Source: Simmondsia chinensis (lineage: Eukaryota; Streptophyta; Magnoliopsida; Caryophyllales; Simmondsiaceae). Taken from it: a DNA stretch of 64,000 nucleotides. Shown piece after piece: positions 22,090 through 33,114 of the stretch; within the stretch, counting starts at the first letter, position 1, and each line of letters starts with the position of its first letter. The translations under genes were made by a program, and so were the position numbers. The notes under the pieces are model-generated. The model made no database searches, was not told the DNA's origin, and saw nothing but the letters and a program-made list of their open reading frames with translations. The stretch lies in the NCBI GenBank assembly GCA_018398585.1, contig JAGTTD010000010.1:25553739-25617738 (forward strand), given 5' to 3'.

Positions 22090-22685
22090 TGTTATGCTCG
22101 GGATTGGATCACAAGCATAAACTAAGTAAATTTGGATAGATTGAGAGTATGAGATGAGAAAGAAGTGAAATTGAGATGAGAAAGTAGAGAAATTAGATGA
22201 GAAATAGAGAGACTTAGATGAGAGAGAGAAAGTTGATCTCAAAAGAGATTTGTGTTTGATTTTATGCTTGAATGAATCTGAAATACAGCCCAAAACACTA
22301 CTTATAGGCAAGACAAGCAAAACTAATACAATGTATCTAAACAAATCCTAGTAACCGACTTAGGAACTATCTAGAAGCATCTAGAAATAGAGCTAACTAA
22401 CATTTAAATCCTTATTATGGCGCCAAGACCGCCCTAACAGCACTAATAGCAACTACCGAATATACTTTTGGCGCCACATGAAGCTGACCTGATGCTGCAG
22501 CTTATTACACCAGCGAAGCACCAAGCACTAAGACTAACTAACAACACACACAACACTTAGTAACTAATGCTATTACATCTTTATTAGCTAACAAACAGCA
22601 CATGACCGCAGCAGAATCAGCACAGCAGCAGCAAGACACTAACCAGGCACCAACAGCTCATACTTCGGATTCTCGGGACATAGCA
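22090..22685 (-). mobile_element. Solo LTR related to the Reina-F LTR
   Basis: Begins TGTTATG and ends CATAGCA, flanked by gacat (22085-22089) and gacag (22686-22690), a near-perfect duplication. The first 170 bases (gtatgagatgagaaagaagtga, then agatgag repeats and gttgatctca) align with 43819-43990, the Reina-F LTR. At 596 bp it is longer than that LTR (336 bp). No internal coding. The long reading frame across it is an antisense artefact. Confidence 0.75.
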
Positions 22686-23593
22686 GACAGTAGTTAAAGT
22701 TATTTTTACTCACGGATATCTAATAGATGGGTTGATTATCATAATAAAAGTCATTTAGGAATTCTTCAGTGAATATGTTTAATTTTAGAGTTTAACGACA
22801 TTTATTTAGTGAAATTAAGTGTTGACTTATAATCAATGTCATCAAAAGCTGATGATTAGACTTGACCCATTTGGAGCTAGAATTAGATTGTCCCTGAGGT
22901 CCCTTCGCAAGCCTCAACATAAGCGTCGTTTGAAAATATTCAAATCAACTCATGAGATAAATTATTTATTTATAAGATAAATAAAATTTTATGCTAAACA
23001 AATATTTATGAGATGAATATATAATACGATAATTTATATCGTGTTCAAAACAAAAAAAGGGGAGACGTGCAAAAGCATCACACACGCGGGGATTATGCCT
23101 TTGAGAAGGTGCGGGCACGTGTAGCTTTAAAATTAAAAAAGGAAAAGTGTGTAACTGACGTCATGCTAACATCAGCAACCACAAGTCACATGTCTCTCAC
23201 ACAAGCACTGTTAATCAGATGTGTTTTTTATTATGGTAACGCCGTAGTGACATCAGTGGATGGTTTTGATTTTATCTATATATGTGATTCATATTGCTAT
23301 ATCGTATTATGGTTTTCGGAACTTGATTTTCTCCCATGATGAAAACCCTAAAAAAAAAATGTTTCGGGAGTTTTCTAAATTTATTGTTTACTATAATTTT
23401 TCTAAAAAATTATTTTTTGGAAAGATTGAAAGGAAATATTTTGTTCTAAAAGTTTTCCTAAATTAAATATTTTGAGAACCCACACTTCAGGTGCTAGAAG
23501 AGGTCTTTGCAAAGAAGACCTTGAGGTGTCAAGTTATTCTTCTTCCAATTTTAGATCTTCAAGTTCAGAGTTGGGATTCGTGCTTTAGGTATG
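22686..23593. other. AT-rich non-coding sequence, unassigned
   Basis: No supported gene. A possible continuation of the sequence before the solo LTR. The last 120 bases (ending gctttaggtatg) form the left flank of Tat-C. Confidence 0.35.
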
Positions 23594-24301
23594 TGATAAC
23601 AACTCATTAACGACTCTTGAGTAAAGAAGAAGCAACAAGCCTCCGGAGGTCTTGAATGCAACTCGCCTCTAGATACCTCTCCAGAGATCTTGAATGCAAC
23701 TCGCCCCAGGATACCTCTCCGGAGGTCTTGAATGCAACTCTCCCCCGGATGCATCTCCGAGGGTCTTGAATGCAACTCGCCTCCGGATACTTCTTCGGAG
23801 GTCTTGAATACAATTAGCCCCTAGATGTATCCCCGAGGGTCTCAAATGCATCTCACCCCAGAGATACCTTCCCGAGTCACAGCCATCAACAACTTCATTT
23901 TCGCCATCTATGACTCCACCCAAAGGACCCGAGACGTAGGACAGATCTCACCCCGAGATATGAGATCGACCCCACCCACGAAATAGTCTCCAGTTATTAG
24001 TTATAACGCATACGTAAATCAAAGATCGAGGATCCGAAGCACGATGTATCTCACCCCAAGTTGCAACCCGGCAAAATAAGCGCCCCCCCCCAACCCCCCA
24101 CCCAAAATGCTCCATAAGGCACAAAAGTTCTACTAGGAAAGCTATAAATACCACATAATACCCTGGAGACAGGGCATTTACTCCTTTCGTTTCTTTAATT
24201 ACTCTTGTACTCAATCTAGAACACCCTTGTACCAAATCAACTAATTAATAAAATAAAGGTTTGAGTTTGACCTTCCATTGAAATAACCTGTACCCAAAAT
24301 A
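23594..24301 (+). repeat. Tat-C 5' LTR
   Basis: Starts TGATAACAACTC and ends ACCCAAAATA (CA mutated to TA). TATA box TATAAATA at 24143-24150. Contains six 38-bp repeats at 23646-23874. 708 bp against 505 in the truncated right LTR. Confidence 0.85.
23646..23874. repeat. Six 38-bp tandem repeats inside the Tat-C LTR
   Basis: The unit is close to gaggtcttgaatgcaactcg followed by cctccggatacctctccg. The period is not a multiple of three, so it creates repeated IQDLRRGI / VAFKTSGE strings in shifting minus-strand frames that are not genes. The right LTR has only two units. Confidence 0.9.
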
Positions 24302-24303
24302 GT

Positions 24304-24319
24304 TGGCGTTGTCTGTGAG
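24304..24319 (+). other. Tat-C primer-binding site
   Basis: TGGCGTTGTCTGTGAG two bases after the LTR; Tat-type site with two or three changes. Confidence 0.75.
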
Positions 24320-24321
24320 AA

Positions 24322-25820
24322 ATGGAACATCTTTCCCATCAAAAATCAGCGGAATCTCCCCCTTCGCCCAAAACATTGAGAGGTCACTATGTCACACAGA
24401 GTCAGCTCCATGAGCTTCGCACACTGGTGATGCAACTCGCCGATCACAACCACCCAGAAAAGTCCTCTCCTCCACCCCTGGAGCTAAACTCTGATATAGA
24501 CATTGAGTCTTTCACCTACCATAAACACGAAGGCGAAAGAGGCAGGCGAGAGACAAGGACGGGGTACAAGACGCCTCATCTCCATAACAAACTAGGAAAT
24601 CTGATGGGTCAAATCCTGCTGCCATCTGGACCAGATACCAATACCAACCTCAAAGAAACGACACATGAAGTTGCAAGGAAAATTCCTGTCACCCACTCAC
24701 CGTTCACGCCCCGAATACTCGCCACTTCTATGGGAGAAGTGAAGATGCCAAGCTTAGAACTGTTCGATGGGACGCAAGACCTAGACGACCACATCTCGGG
24801 GTTCGCAACACTAATGTACATTTAGGATGCCCTCGAGGACATATGGTGCTATTGTTTTCCAGCCACCTTGAAGGGGATGGCCTAGGCTTGGTTTGCCTCT
24901 CTCGCTAATGAATCCGTGCGAAGTTTCTCGGAACTCTCGGAGAAATTCACCCTTCACTTCCTAAGCAACAAGAGAAGGAAGAAGACTGCCGCCCAGCTAA
25001 TTCGGTTAAGATAAATAGAGGGCGAGTCCTTGCGAGGGTTCATCCAATGGTTTTCCAAAGCAATGACCAATATTCCGAACCTCGCAGATGAGACAACCAT
25101 CACCGTTTTCATTAACGGGCTCCGGGACAGTGACTTCAAGTTCGCCCTCGCAAAAGCTCTCCCCACAACTGTAGACACCCTTTGGGAAAACACCAAAAAA
25201 TACATCATCGCTGAAGACGTGATGGCTAAAGCCGAACCGTCAGGTCACGAACCCAAAGCAGAATGGACAAGATACGAGCACAGAAAGTACAGAATGCACG
25301 CTCCTGGCCATAACTTAAGGGCCGAGAGGATGACAAGAGGCATAAAGAGGGCACGCAACCCCAGTCCAGGAAGGTCCCCCAGACTACTCTTGGAAGTCAA
25401 GAAACCCGAGGCACAGAAGGGTCGACCTAATCCGGACTCAAAACCCTAGGCGTCCTAAAAGAAATTGTGCGAATACCACAAAATGTCGGGGCATGACATT
25501 TTTGGGAAATTCATGGACATAAGGAAAATCAAGTCCGGAACTTTTGAGCGCACTCAGGAAGAACATAAAGCCATGACAAGCACCCCAAGACGTGTGATAG
25601 CAACAATAAAGCAAAAACAAAAAGGCATGAGCCATGGCATCATAGGGGAGGGAGTAACCAAGGTCAGGAAGTGCCAACCTTCAACTTTCACGAAAGATGA
25701 TCCCGAAAGCGTCAAAACCTCACACGAAGAACCCATGGTCATCACTATGGACATCAGCAATTACTCCATTCAAAGAGTATTGGTGGATAAGGGAAGTTCG
25801 GTCAACATCCTCTTCCTCTA
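24322..25820 (+). pseudogene. Tat-C gag
   Basis: Starts at the ATG 24322 (MEHLSHQKSAESPPSPKT). One frame throughout, with stops only. Capsid: SPFTPRILATSMGEVKMPSL, FDGTQDLDDHISGF, FSELSEKFTLHFLSNKRRKK, FINGLRDSDFKFALAKALP, KYIIAEDVMAKAEP. Near the C-terminus is CEYHKMSGHDI, the CX2H zinc-finger-like motif of Tat gag. In-frame stops lie at 24823, 24883, 25012, 25447 and 25456; 24823 and 24883 look like Gln codons changed by C to T. Gag and protease share one frame. Confidence 0.87.
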
Positions 25821-26151
25821 ATGTTTCAAGCAAATGAGGATCCCGCCTAAAAGATTCATTCCTCCAACCGAAACAGTCGCAAGGTTCTCCAGTGAAGTGC
25901 TTAACCCACCGGGCACCTTGAGCCATGATATCCTTTTAAGAGATGGAGAGAAAGGTCATACGCTTAAGGCAAAATTCCATGTCGTAGCGGCTAATTCAGC
26001 ATTCAACGCCATCCTAGGTGGCCTAATGCTAAACTCGTTAGGGGCGGTGATGTTGACCTACCACCTCGCCATGAAATTCAAAACAGGTGAAGGGTTCATT
26101 CTGACCATTAGAGGGTACCAGCGCACGGCCAGCAACTACTGCTACGCCTAA
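25465..26151 (+). pseudogene. Tat-C protease
   Basis: Active site VLVDKGSSVNILFL (D-x-G intact) at about 25775, followed by a stop at 25819. The fold continues through LPPGTLS-like text and AFNAILGGLMLNSLGAVMLT (I-L-G-R/G motif) to YHLAMKFKTGEGFILTIRG. Same frame as gag. An A run at 26179-26195 follows in the linker to RT. Confidence 0.83.
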
Positions 26152-26289
26152 AATGCTCCCAAGACAAAAGGAGCTGAAGGAAAAAAAAAAAAAAAAGGGA
26201 GAGAAGACTCCAGGGAAACTATGGATGTTGAACTGGAACTCAAGAAATCGATCCGAATTGGGGCAAGTCTAAGCCCAGACATACAGGAC

Positions 26290-27270
26290 CAAAGCCAGCA
26301 AGTGCTCCGGCAATATTGAGAGGTCTTCGCTTAATTGGTGGACGAGATGCTAGGAATAGATAGCCGGATCATTAGTGACCGTTTAAATGTCTCACCTAAC
26401 AAGAAGCCCGTGAAGCAGAAGAAACGCAAATTTTGCATGGAAAGGAATGTGGCCATAAATGAAGAAGTACAAAAACTCCTAAAAGCAAACTTTATACAAG
26501 AAGTCCTATACCTGGAGAGGCTGGTAAACGTGGTTTTAGTAGAAAAGCAAAACTGGAGTTGGTGGATGTGCATAGATTTTACCGATCAGAATAAGGCCAG
26601 CCCTAAGGATTCGTTCCCTCTTCCTAACATATATCAACTAGTTGACTCCATGGCGGGAATGCGCTATTCAGCTTCCTAGACGCCTTCTCTGGATACCATC
26701 AGATCGCGATGGACCCGGAAGAAGAGGAAAAAACATCCTTCATCACCCATGAAGGCACTTATTGCTTCCTAGTCATGCCGTTCAGGCTAAAGAATGCAGG
26801 GGCCACATACCAACGTTTGGTAAACCACATCTTCCAGCAACAAATAGGGAAGAACTTGGAAGTATATGTCGATGATATGATAGTTAAAAGTGTAGAAGCC
26901 TCGAACCATGTAGACAACCTAAGGGAAACCCTGGAAATGCTCAAAGCTCACGGAATGCGCTTAAGCCCAAGCAAGTGCACATTTGGTGTGCCGGAAGGGA
27001 AGTTCCTAGGCTTCCTCATGAGCGCACGAGGGATAGAGGCCAACCTCGCTAAAATAGACGCGATACTGAAGATGGAGACCCCAAAAATGCCTAAGGACAT
27101 CCAAAAATTGACAGGCTGCTTGGTCGCGCTAAACAGATTCATCAGTCAACTCACAGACCGATCCCTTTCCTTCTTCCAAACTCTACGAAGAAGGGAAATC
27201 TTTAATTGGGATGAGAATTATGAACAAGCCCTCTGAGAGCCCAAAAAGCACCAAGCAAAACTCTAGATCA
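26290..27270 (+). pseudogene. Tat-C reverse transcriptase
   Basis: 26335-26679: KKPVKQKKRKFCMERN, WWMCIDFTDQNKASPKDSFP. 26709-27236, after a frameshift: GTYCFLVMPFRLKNAGATYQ, LEVYVDDMIVKSVEASNH (YVDD intact), SPSKCTFGVPEGKFLGFL and DIQKLTGCLVALNRFISQL. The frameshift near 26680-26705 removes part of the palm around DAFSGYHQI. Confidence 0.87.
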
Positions 27271-28110
27271 TGTCCAAACTGATCCCAGGAGAAGACTTGA
27301 TCCTTTATATCTCGGCATCCGATGACACAATAAGCGTCGTTTTGATAATCGAAAGGGAAAACTCCAAAATGCCAATCTACTTTGTAAGCCAAATACCGAA
27401 GGAAGCAAAAATACAATATCCTCAAATCGAGAAGCTTGCTTACGTTGTCATCATAGCTGCTCGAAAACTCCGACCCTACTTTTAGGAGCACCACGTCGGG
27501 ATATGCACCGACCAGCCCCTGCAAAAATTGCTCCAACGATTAGAGTGCTTTGGAAGAATGTTGGCTTGGGCAATTGAACTTTCCGAATACGATATTTTGT
27601 TTGAGTCATTGACCACGGTCAAGGCGCAGGCACTAGCCGACTTCTTAGCCTAATGCTATTTCACCAGTAAAGCTTCTCCAAGCCCAGAACTGGCGGATAT
27701 CTCGCAAGAGTAGTGGAGGCTATACGTCGATGGATCTTCTAATAATTGAGGAAGCGGGGCAGGAATTTTGCTCATCTCACCTGTAAAACAACACTTCCCC
27801 TATGCACTAAGATTCAAGTTCAAGACCGGCAAAAATGAGGCTGAATACGAGACGCTTTTCCATGGACTAAGGTTAGCGCAAATGGCAGAGCATGGCAGAT
27901 AGATGTGTTCAGCAACTCGCAACTAGTTGTAAAACAGGTCCAAGGGATCTATGAGGCAAAAAGCGTTTTCATCGTAGAATATGTGAAAATAGTGAACGAG
28001 GGGGCGAAAACGTTCTCTTACTTCAAAATTCACCTCATACCTCAAGCAGAGAACACCAAGGCGGATGACCTAAATCCAGAAGCGAGCCCCATGGTTTGTG
28101 TTAGTTGACG
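27270..28110 (+). pseudogene. Tat-C RNase H and archaeal-type RNase H
   Basis: First RNase H: DLILYISASDDTISVVLI and PQIEKLAYVVIIAARKLRPYF (27270-27485), degenerate. Second, archaeal type: WRLYVDGSSNN, a stop, GSGAGILLISP, NEAEYETLFHGLRLAQM, then SNSQLVVKQVQGIYEAKS and IPQAENTKADDLN (27905-28108). Dual RNase H supports the Tat assignment. Confidence 0.82.
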
Positions 28111-29085
28111 AGGATCTGTACAAAAGATCTTTCATACATCCCTTATTAAAATACGTCAACAAGGAAGAAGGAAGGCACTTCCTACGTGAAATCCATGAGG
28201 GCATCTGCAGGTGGCATCTCGGGCTTCGTGCACTAACCAACAAAATGTTGTGATCGAGATAATATTGGCCCACCTTGAAAAAAGATGGGCAAGACCTCGT
28301 TCAAAAATGCGAAATGCAAGAAACACACTTCAGTAATTCGCACACCAGCATTTTCACTCCAGCCTGTACTCAACCCCATTCTCTTCGCCCAATGTCTCGG
28401 GTCCGTACCCCAAAGCGATTGGACAAAGGAAATACATCATTGTGGCCATAGACTAGTTTAGCAAATGGGTAGAGGTCGAACTAGTGGCCCAAATCATTGA
28501 CCACGCTGTCCAGCACTTCCTCTGGAAAGGAGTCATAACTTGTTATGGAATCCCATAAGTCTTGGTCACCGACAACGGCACCCAATTCAGTTCTCAAAGG
28601 TTCTGCGATTACTGCAAAAACTTGGGGATCAAAATAAAGTATGCCTCCGTAGCGCACCCGCAAAGTAATGGTCAAGCAGAATCCCCAAACAAACATATCC
28701 TGTCAGGCCTAAAACGTCGTTTGGATCAGGCAGAAGGGAACTAGGTGGAATAACTACCTGGCATCCTCTGGGCCTATAGGACAACAGCGCGAAACGCCAA
28801 AGGGGAAATCATGTATAACCTACTTCATGGTACGGAAGCAATGCTGCCAGTGAAGATCGGAAAGCCCACCCTTTGAATTCGGGATTACAACCAAGAACGC
28901 AACAAAGAGGCACTGAGATAGTCATTAGACAGAGTCAAGGAAACGCACGAGAATGCTCTAGTCAGAATGATCGCTCAAAAACAAAGGACGGCGAGATACT
29001 TTGATTCCAAAATAAGGAAAAGAATTTTCAGGAAGGGGAATTGGTGTTCAGATGAACAGAATCTTCTAGACATCGCCACGAGAAG
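28110..29085 (+). pseudogene. Tat-C integrase, truncated at the C-terminus
   Basis: N-terminal zinc region: LYKRSFIHPLLKYVNKEEG and LREIHEGICRWHLG. The first catalytic Asp segment (about 28400) is unrecognisable after frameshifts. VTDNGTQFSSQRF keeps the second Asp and HPQSNGQAESPNK keeps the Glu. Compared with Tat-A, matching stops about 29085 within the C-terminal domain, where Sire-J sequence begins. Confidence 0.82.
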
Positions 29086-29843
29086 TGAAGGTCCAAAGAG
29101 CAACCTAAGAGGGGGTGATTCTTTAGTGATAAATGAAAATTTAAATTTATGAACCAAAAATTTACTTAAAAGCTAAACAATAAATGTGAAATGAAAAAGA
29201 TAAAGACAAAAATAAAAGGGATGCACAAAGATTTTTATAGTGGTTCACTTCTAAAACGGAAGCTAGTCCACATCTCAAGTGACTACTCTTAGTCACTTGA
29301 GCCTTTAACTAAGCTCGATGATCCTTTTTAAAAACAAACTCAGGATCCAACCTTTACAGCTGGTCTTTTTGTACATAGGCTCAAGACTCAACCTTTTATA
29401 ACCGATTCTTTTTGTAACCGTAGGCTAAGGATCCAACCTTTACAATAGAATAAATTAGATTAAAGCAATGGAAGAATTAAAGCACTCAAATTCTTCACTC
29501 TTTCAAGAGTGAAATGACACTTGATTAAGCTTAGCCAAAGCTAAGGATATGCCAATTATTCTCAATGATCAACAATAAGAGAATAAGTGATGCTCAAATA
29601 AAAGCTTTAAAATAAAACTTAAAAACAAACCGTTAAAGTGCAAGTATATAAGAGAACTTTTTATCAAAGAATGCTTAGAAAGTATTGGATCATTTGAACC
29701 AAAGCATTCATGCCTTATTTATAGGTAAATGAGACCAAGGGGATGTTCAAAAGGTTGGAAGAGGGTTTTGGAAAAAAATCAAGTCAAAAGTACCCGTTTT
29801 GAGCTTTTTTGGTCTGTGTGTCAACGCATAGCTTCCATGTGTC
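29086..29843 (-). mobile_element. Sire-J LTR, left part (Sirevirus-like)
   Basis: Non-coding sequence between the broken Tat-C integrase and Tekay-D. Starts around caacctaagagggggtgattc and contains the agatttttatagtggttcac block common in plant LTRs. It is continued at 38537-39312 after Tekay-D. Assigned to a Sirevirus-like LTR because that right part abuts a Sirevirus-type polypurine region. The left boundary is uncertain by about 30 bases. Confidence 0.45.
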
Positions 29844-29848
29844 GACAC
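29844..29848. other. Target-site duplication of Tekay-D, left copy (gacac)
   Basis: gacac at 29844-29848 and again at 38532-38536, directly outside both LTRs. Confidence 0.93.
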
Positions 29849-31718
29849 TGTAATACCCAGCCTACTTAAATTAGATTCGGTAGTACAATATGTGAAATTT
29901 AGGGTATTTAAATTAGGTTAAAACTCGCTATTATTTCGACTAGGCTACAAAGAAAAAATAAATAAATAAGTAAATAAACCAACAAATAAAATAAAATAAA
30001 ATATAAAATAGAGGACAGGACAAAAGACCATCCCCTTTCTCTTTTCTCTTTCTCCCACACCGGTTCTCTCTCCCACGCCGTGCTGGCCACCCCCTCACGG
30101 TACTATCACCAGCCACCACAATACCTGCCGCTCACCACGGTACCACCTACCGACGTCGACCACCACGGTACCACCACCACCACCACTGTACGTGTCTCTC
30201 CTCTCATCTCTTTGCTCCCCTCTACCGCACACCATGACCACGGTACCGCACACCACCACCACGGTACAACTCAGACCGCTGTGGTACTGCTCGACCTCAG
30301 TAACACCTCCCACCACCACTGTACCGTCCGACCTCCAGGGGTCTATAAATTCCCCTAGCCCCCAACCCCTCAAACCTCACAACCACCCCACAACTCTCTC
30401 TCTCTCCTCTTGATTTTCTCTCTCTACCACTCACGACTCTCTCTCCTGGCCTCGTCAGTGCCGCCACCTAATCGGTACGACTCCGGCCGCGTTGCCGATG
30501 CCGCCACTATGCCGGTACAGCTCCGACCACCTCGCCGGTGGCTTAAAAGCTAAACTTTGGATTAAAAGCTAGTGAAGGTAAGTATATTACTCCCCCTAAT
30601 TGTTTGTAAAATATGAAAAAAAATATATATATATATGCTTTACATGGTTTGATAAGACTTATATTTGAATAATTTGTTAGTTTGTCAAAATTAGGTTCAG
30701 GCATTTGTACTTGGATAACTATGTGATTTCTACTCTTGTGATTTGAGTTATACTGATTTATACGTTGAGTTAATATTGAAATATGTGAATTTTGATAGAA
30801 ATTGTATATGTTGATTTTGAAAGAAATTTCTACTCTTATGATTTGAGATATACTGATCTATACGTGGATTTGATGTTTAAATGTGTAAATTTTAAAAGAA
30901 TTGTTAGTTGTGATTATGTGAAAGAAATTGTTGTGAACTTGTGATTTAAATTGAAAGATTTTTATAAGAAAAGCTTACAGATAACTACGTTGACCCTTCA
31001 AGGTCTATCGACAATAAAATGTGAATTATGAAATATGAAATGTTAAAGTCGATCTGTGACCCGTCGCGTTGATCTATGTTTGATCCTAGCGGATCTGTCG
31101 ACTTAGAACCGATTCGAATATGTGAAATGTGAATGTCGATTTCGACCCTGCCGTGGGAATAATACCGGCCGTAGTTTTCGTTTCGTCTGTAAGTTTTACC
31201 AAAAGAGCTCTTGTATATAAGAGATATGTGCTACCATAATGTTAATTTTTCTGATAAAATAGTTTTTACTGGTTTTGATTGGAATTTTATCTATTTTGAA
31301 TAATATGCCTAATCCGGGTAGGGAATGTAATGTACTTACTGAGCGTGTTGTTTGCTCACCCAATACGTTTATTTTTTAGATTAGTAACCTGTGGTCAGGT
31401 CCTGAAGGAAGGAATGATGAAGCGACTTACTATCACGAGAACTTGTTTATTTCGCGTAGTTAAATAATAAATGAATTTTGTAGTAGCATATCAGAGACTA
31501 CTTAGGGTGTTGTAATTTTAAGCTTCCGCTCTACTAGTATTAAAATTTTAGTTTGATGTATTTAAGACTATGTTTTATATAAGAACGGTTTATGAATTTT
31601 GAGGAATTAGATTGGAAATATTCGGGCTTCGTATTATAATGAGGGGATCCGTTATAGTATGGCAATATAGTGCCCTTTAACTTAAGCCTATTCGGTATTA
31701 ACATTTGGGGACGTTACA
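29849..31718 (+). repeat. Tekay-D 5' LTR
   Basis: 1870 bp, TGTAATACCC to GGGACGTTACA. U3 holds clustered cacggtacc and ccaccac motifs (30090-30310). TATA box TATAAAT at 30344-30350 is followed by a CT-rich leader. The short plus and minus frames at 30080-30413 are LTR, not genes. Confidence 0.95.
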
Positions 31719-31723
31719 TAAAG

Positions 31724-31736
31724 TGGTATCAGAGCC
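31724..31736 (+). other. Tekay-D primer-binding site (tRNA-iMet)
   Basis: TGGTATCAGAGCC five bases after the LTR, the standard initiator-Met complement. Confidence 0.93.
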
Positions 31737-31986
31737 CAGTTTATGAATTTTGGAGAGATTTAAAGATCTGAACACTAGGTTATGAATTTTGGAAAATTTT
31801 AGTGGAAGATGTGAGCCCTAGGTTATGAAAAAAAAAATTTAGGGTTAAAGTGAGAGCCTTAGGTTATGAACCTTGGGAAAATTTAACTGATAAAATGGGA
31901 ACTTGATTTATTAATGTTGAGTCTATATTGGAGTTTAAAAATTATTTAACAACGAGATTTCTTATGTAATTTGAGTGAAGGTGAAA

Positions 31987-33110
31987 ATGAGTGACATGAG
32001 CGAAACATTGGCGTCCCTAAAAAGAAAGAGGACCCTGAAGGGAAAAAGCAGGGTTCCACCCCCGATCGAGGAACACCTTAGTGAATCGGAGAATGATACA
32101 GAAGAGGAGCACCCTAATGAGGAACGTGCCCCACGGCAGAACTGACCCACTAGTCAAAACGGCCAGAACTCAGGTGATTCCTCTAATCAGTTTGATGTTG
32201 CAACAATGCACCAGCTCATGGTTAATCTATTGCAACATCAACAAGTTCAAGCTGTGCCTCCTCTCACTCGACGCAATGAAGAGACTCCCTTCGAAAGGTT
32301 GTCAATGTTGAGAGCCCTAAAGTTTGAAGGAGCAGATGACCCTCTAGAAGCTGAAAAATAGATACGAGAGATGGAGACCCTGTTTGAGGCAATGTCAATA
32401 GCCGACAATGATAAGGTTCAAGCAGCCACTCCATATCTTAAGGGGAATGCGAAGTTCTGGTCGACTACAGTCAAGGTAGCATATCAGAACGCTACTAACC
32501 CTTTGGGTTGGGAGAAGTTTAAAGAGATCTTCTACAACCAGTTCTTCCCTAAAGCGCTGAGAATGGCGAGACAAAATGAATTCTACAAGCTAAGACAAGG
32601 AGAGCAGATGACGGTGTTGCAATATGCTAACAAGTTTCATGAATTGGGACGTTTTAGCCCAAGCATCATGGCATCAGAGACAAGTAAAGCAAACAGGTTT
32701 GAAAGGGGATTGCTTCCTCGCATTAGGAGGCGTCTGTCAAGTGTCATCTTCGAGAGATACAAGGAGGTCTTTGAACGTACTTTAAAGGTTGAAGCAGATT
32801 TGAAGTTGGAAGGGCAGGAATATGTTGCAAAGAAAAGGCCTTCAGAAGGAAAATTTCAGGGAGGAAAGCCTAAACGGTCTGCTGGCAATGACAACAAGTT
32901 TCATTAAAAGAATCCAGAGAGCTCTAACGCGGGATTCAGAAGATGCGAACACTGTGGTAAGGAACATTCTGGTGAATGCTACAGAAAGTTAGGGGTGTGC
33001 TTCAGGTGTAAGGAGAAAGGACACATAGCCCGTAATTGTCCTCTCCAGAATGGTACTAAGAATAGAACCAGTAATGACAGATAGGGACCTCAGGGAAACG
33101 CCAGAGTTTT
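31987..33110 (+). pseudogene. Tekay-D gag
   Basis: Starts at the ATG 31987 (MSDMSETLASLKRKRTLKGK). Stop TGA at 32143, then TAG in GAD..EAEK-stop-IREMET (near 32359, typical TGG to TAG), then open to 32907. Capsid: ATPYLKGNAKFWSTTVKVAY, FYNQFFPKALRMARQNEFYK, ERGLLPRIRRRLSSV. Nucleocapsid: two zinc motifs, CEHCGKEHSGECY and CFRCKEKGHIARNC. The frame is continuous with protease, with a further stop near 33082. Confidence 0.9.
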
Positions 33111-33114
33111 TGCT

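Noticed and set aside
23551..23923. Minus-strand genes with IQDLRR repeats
   Set aside because: Overlapping frames over a 38-bp LTR repeat whose period is not a multiple of three; LTR sequence.
30080..30413. Pro/Thr/His-rich gene candidates
   Set aside because: They lie wholly within the Tekay-D 5' LTR and recur, altered, in the 3' LTR at 36886-37235.
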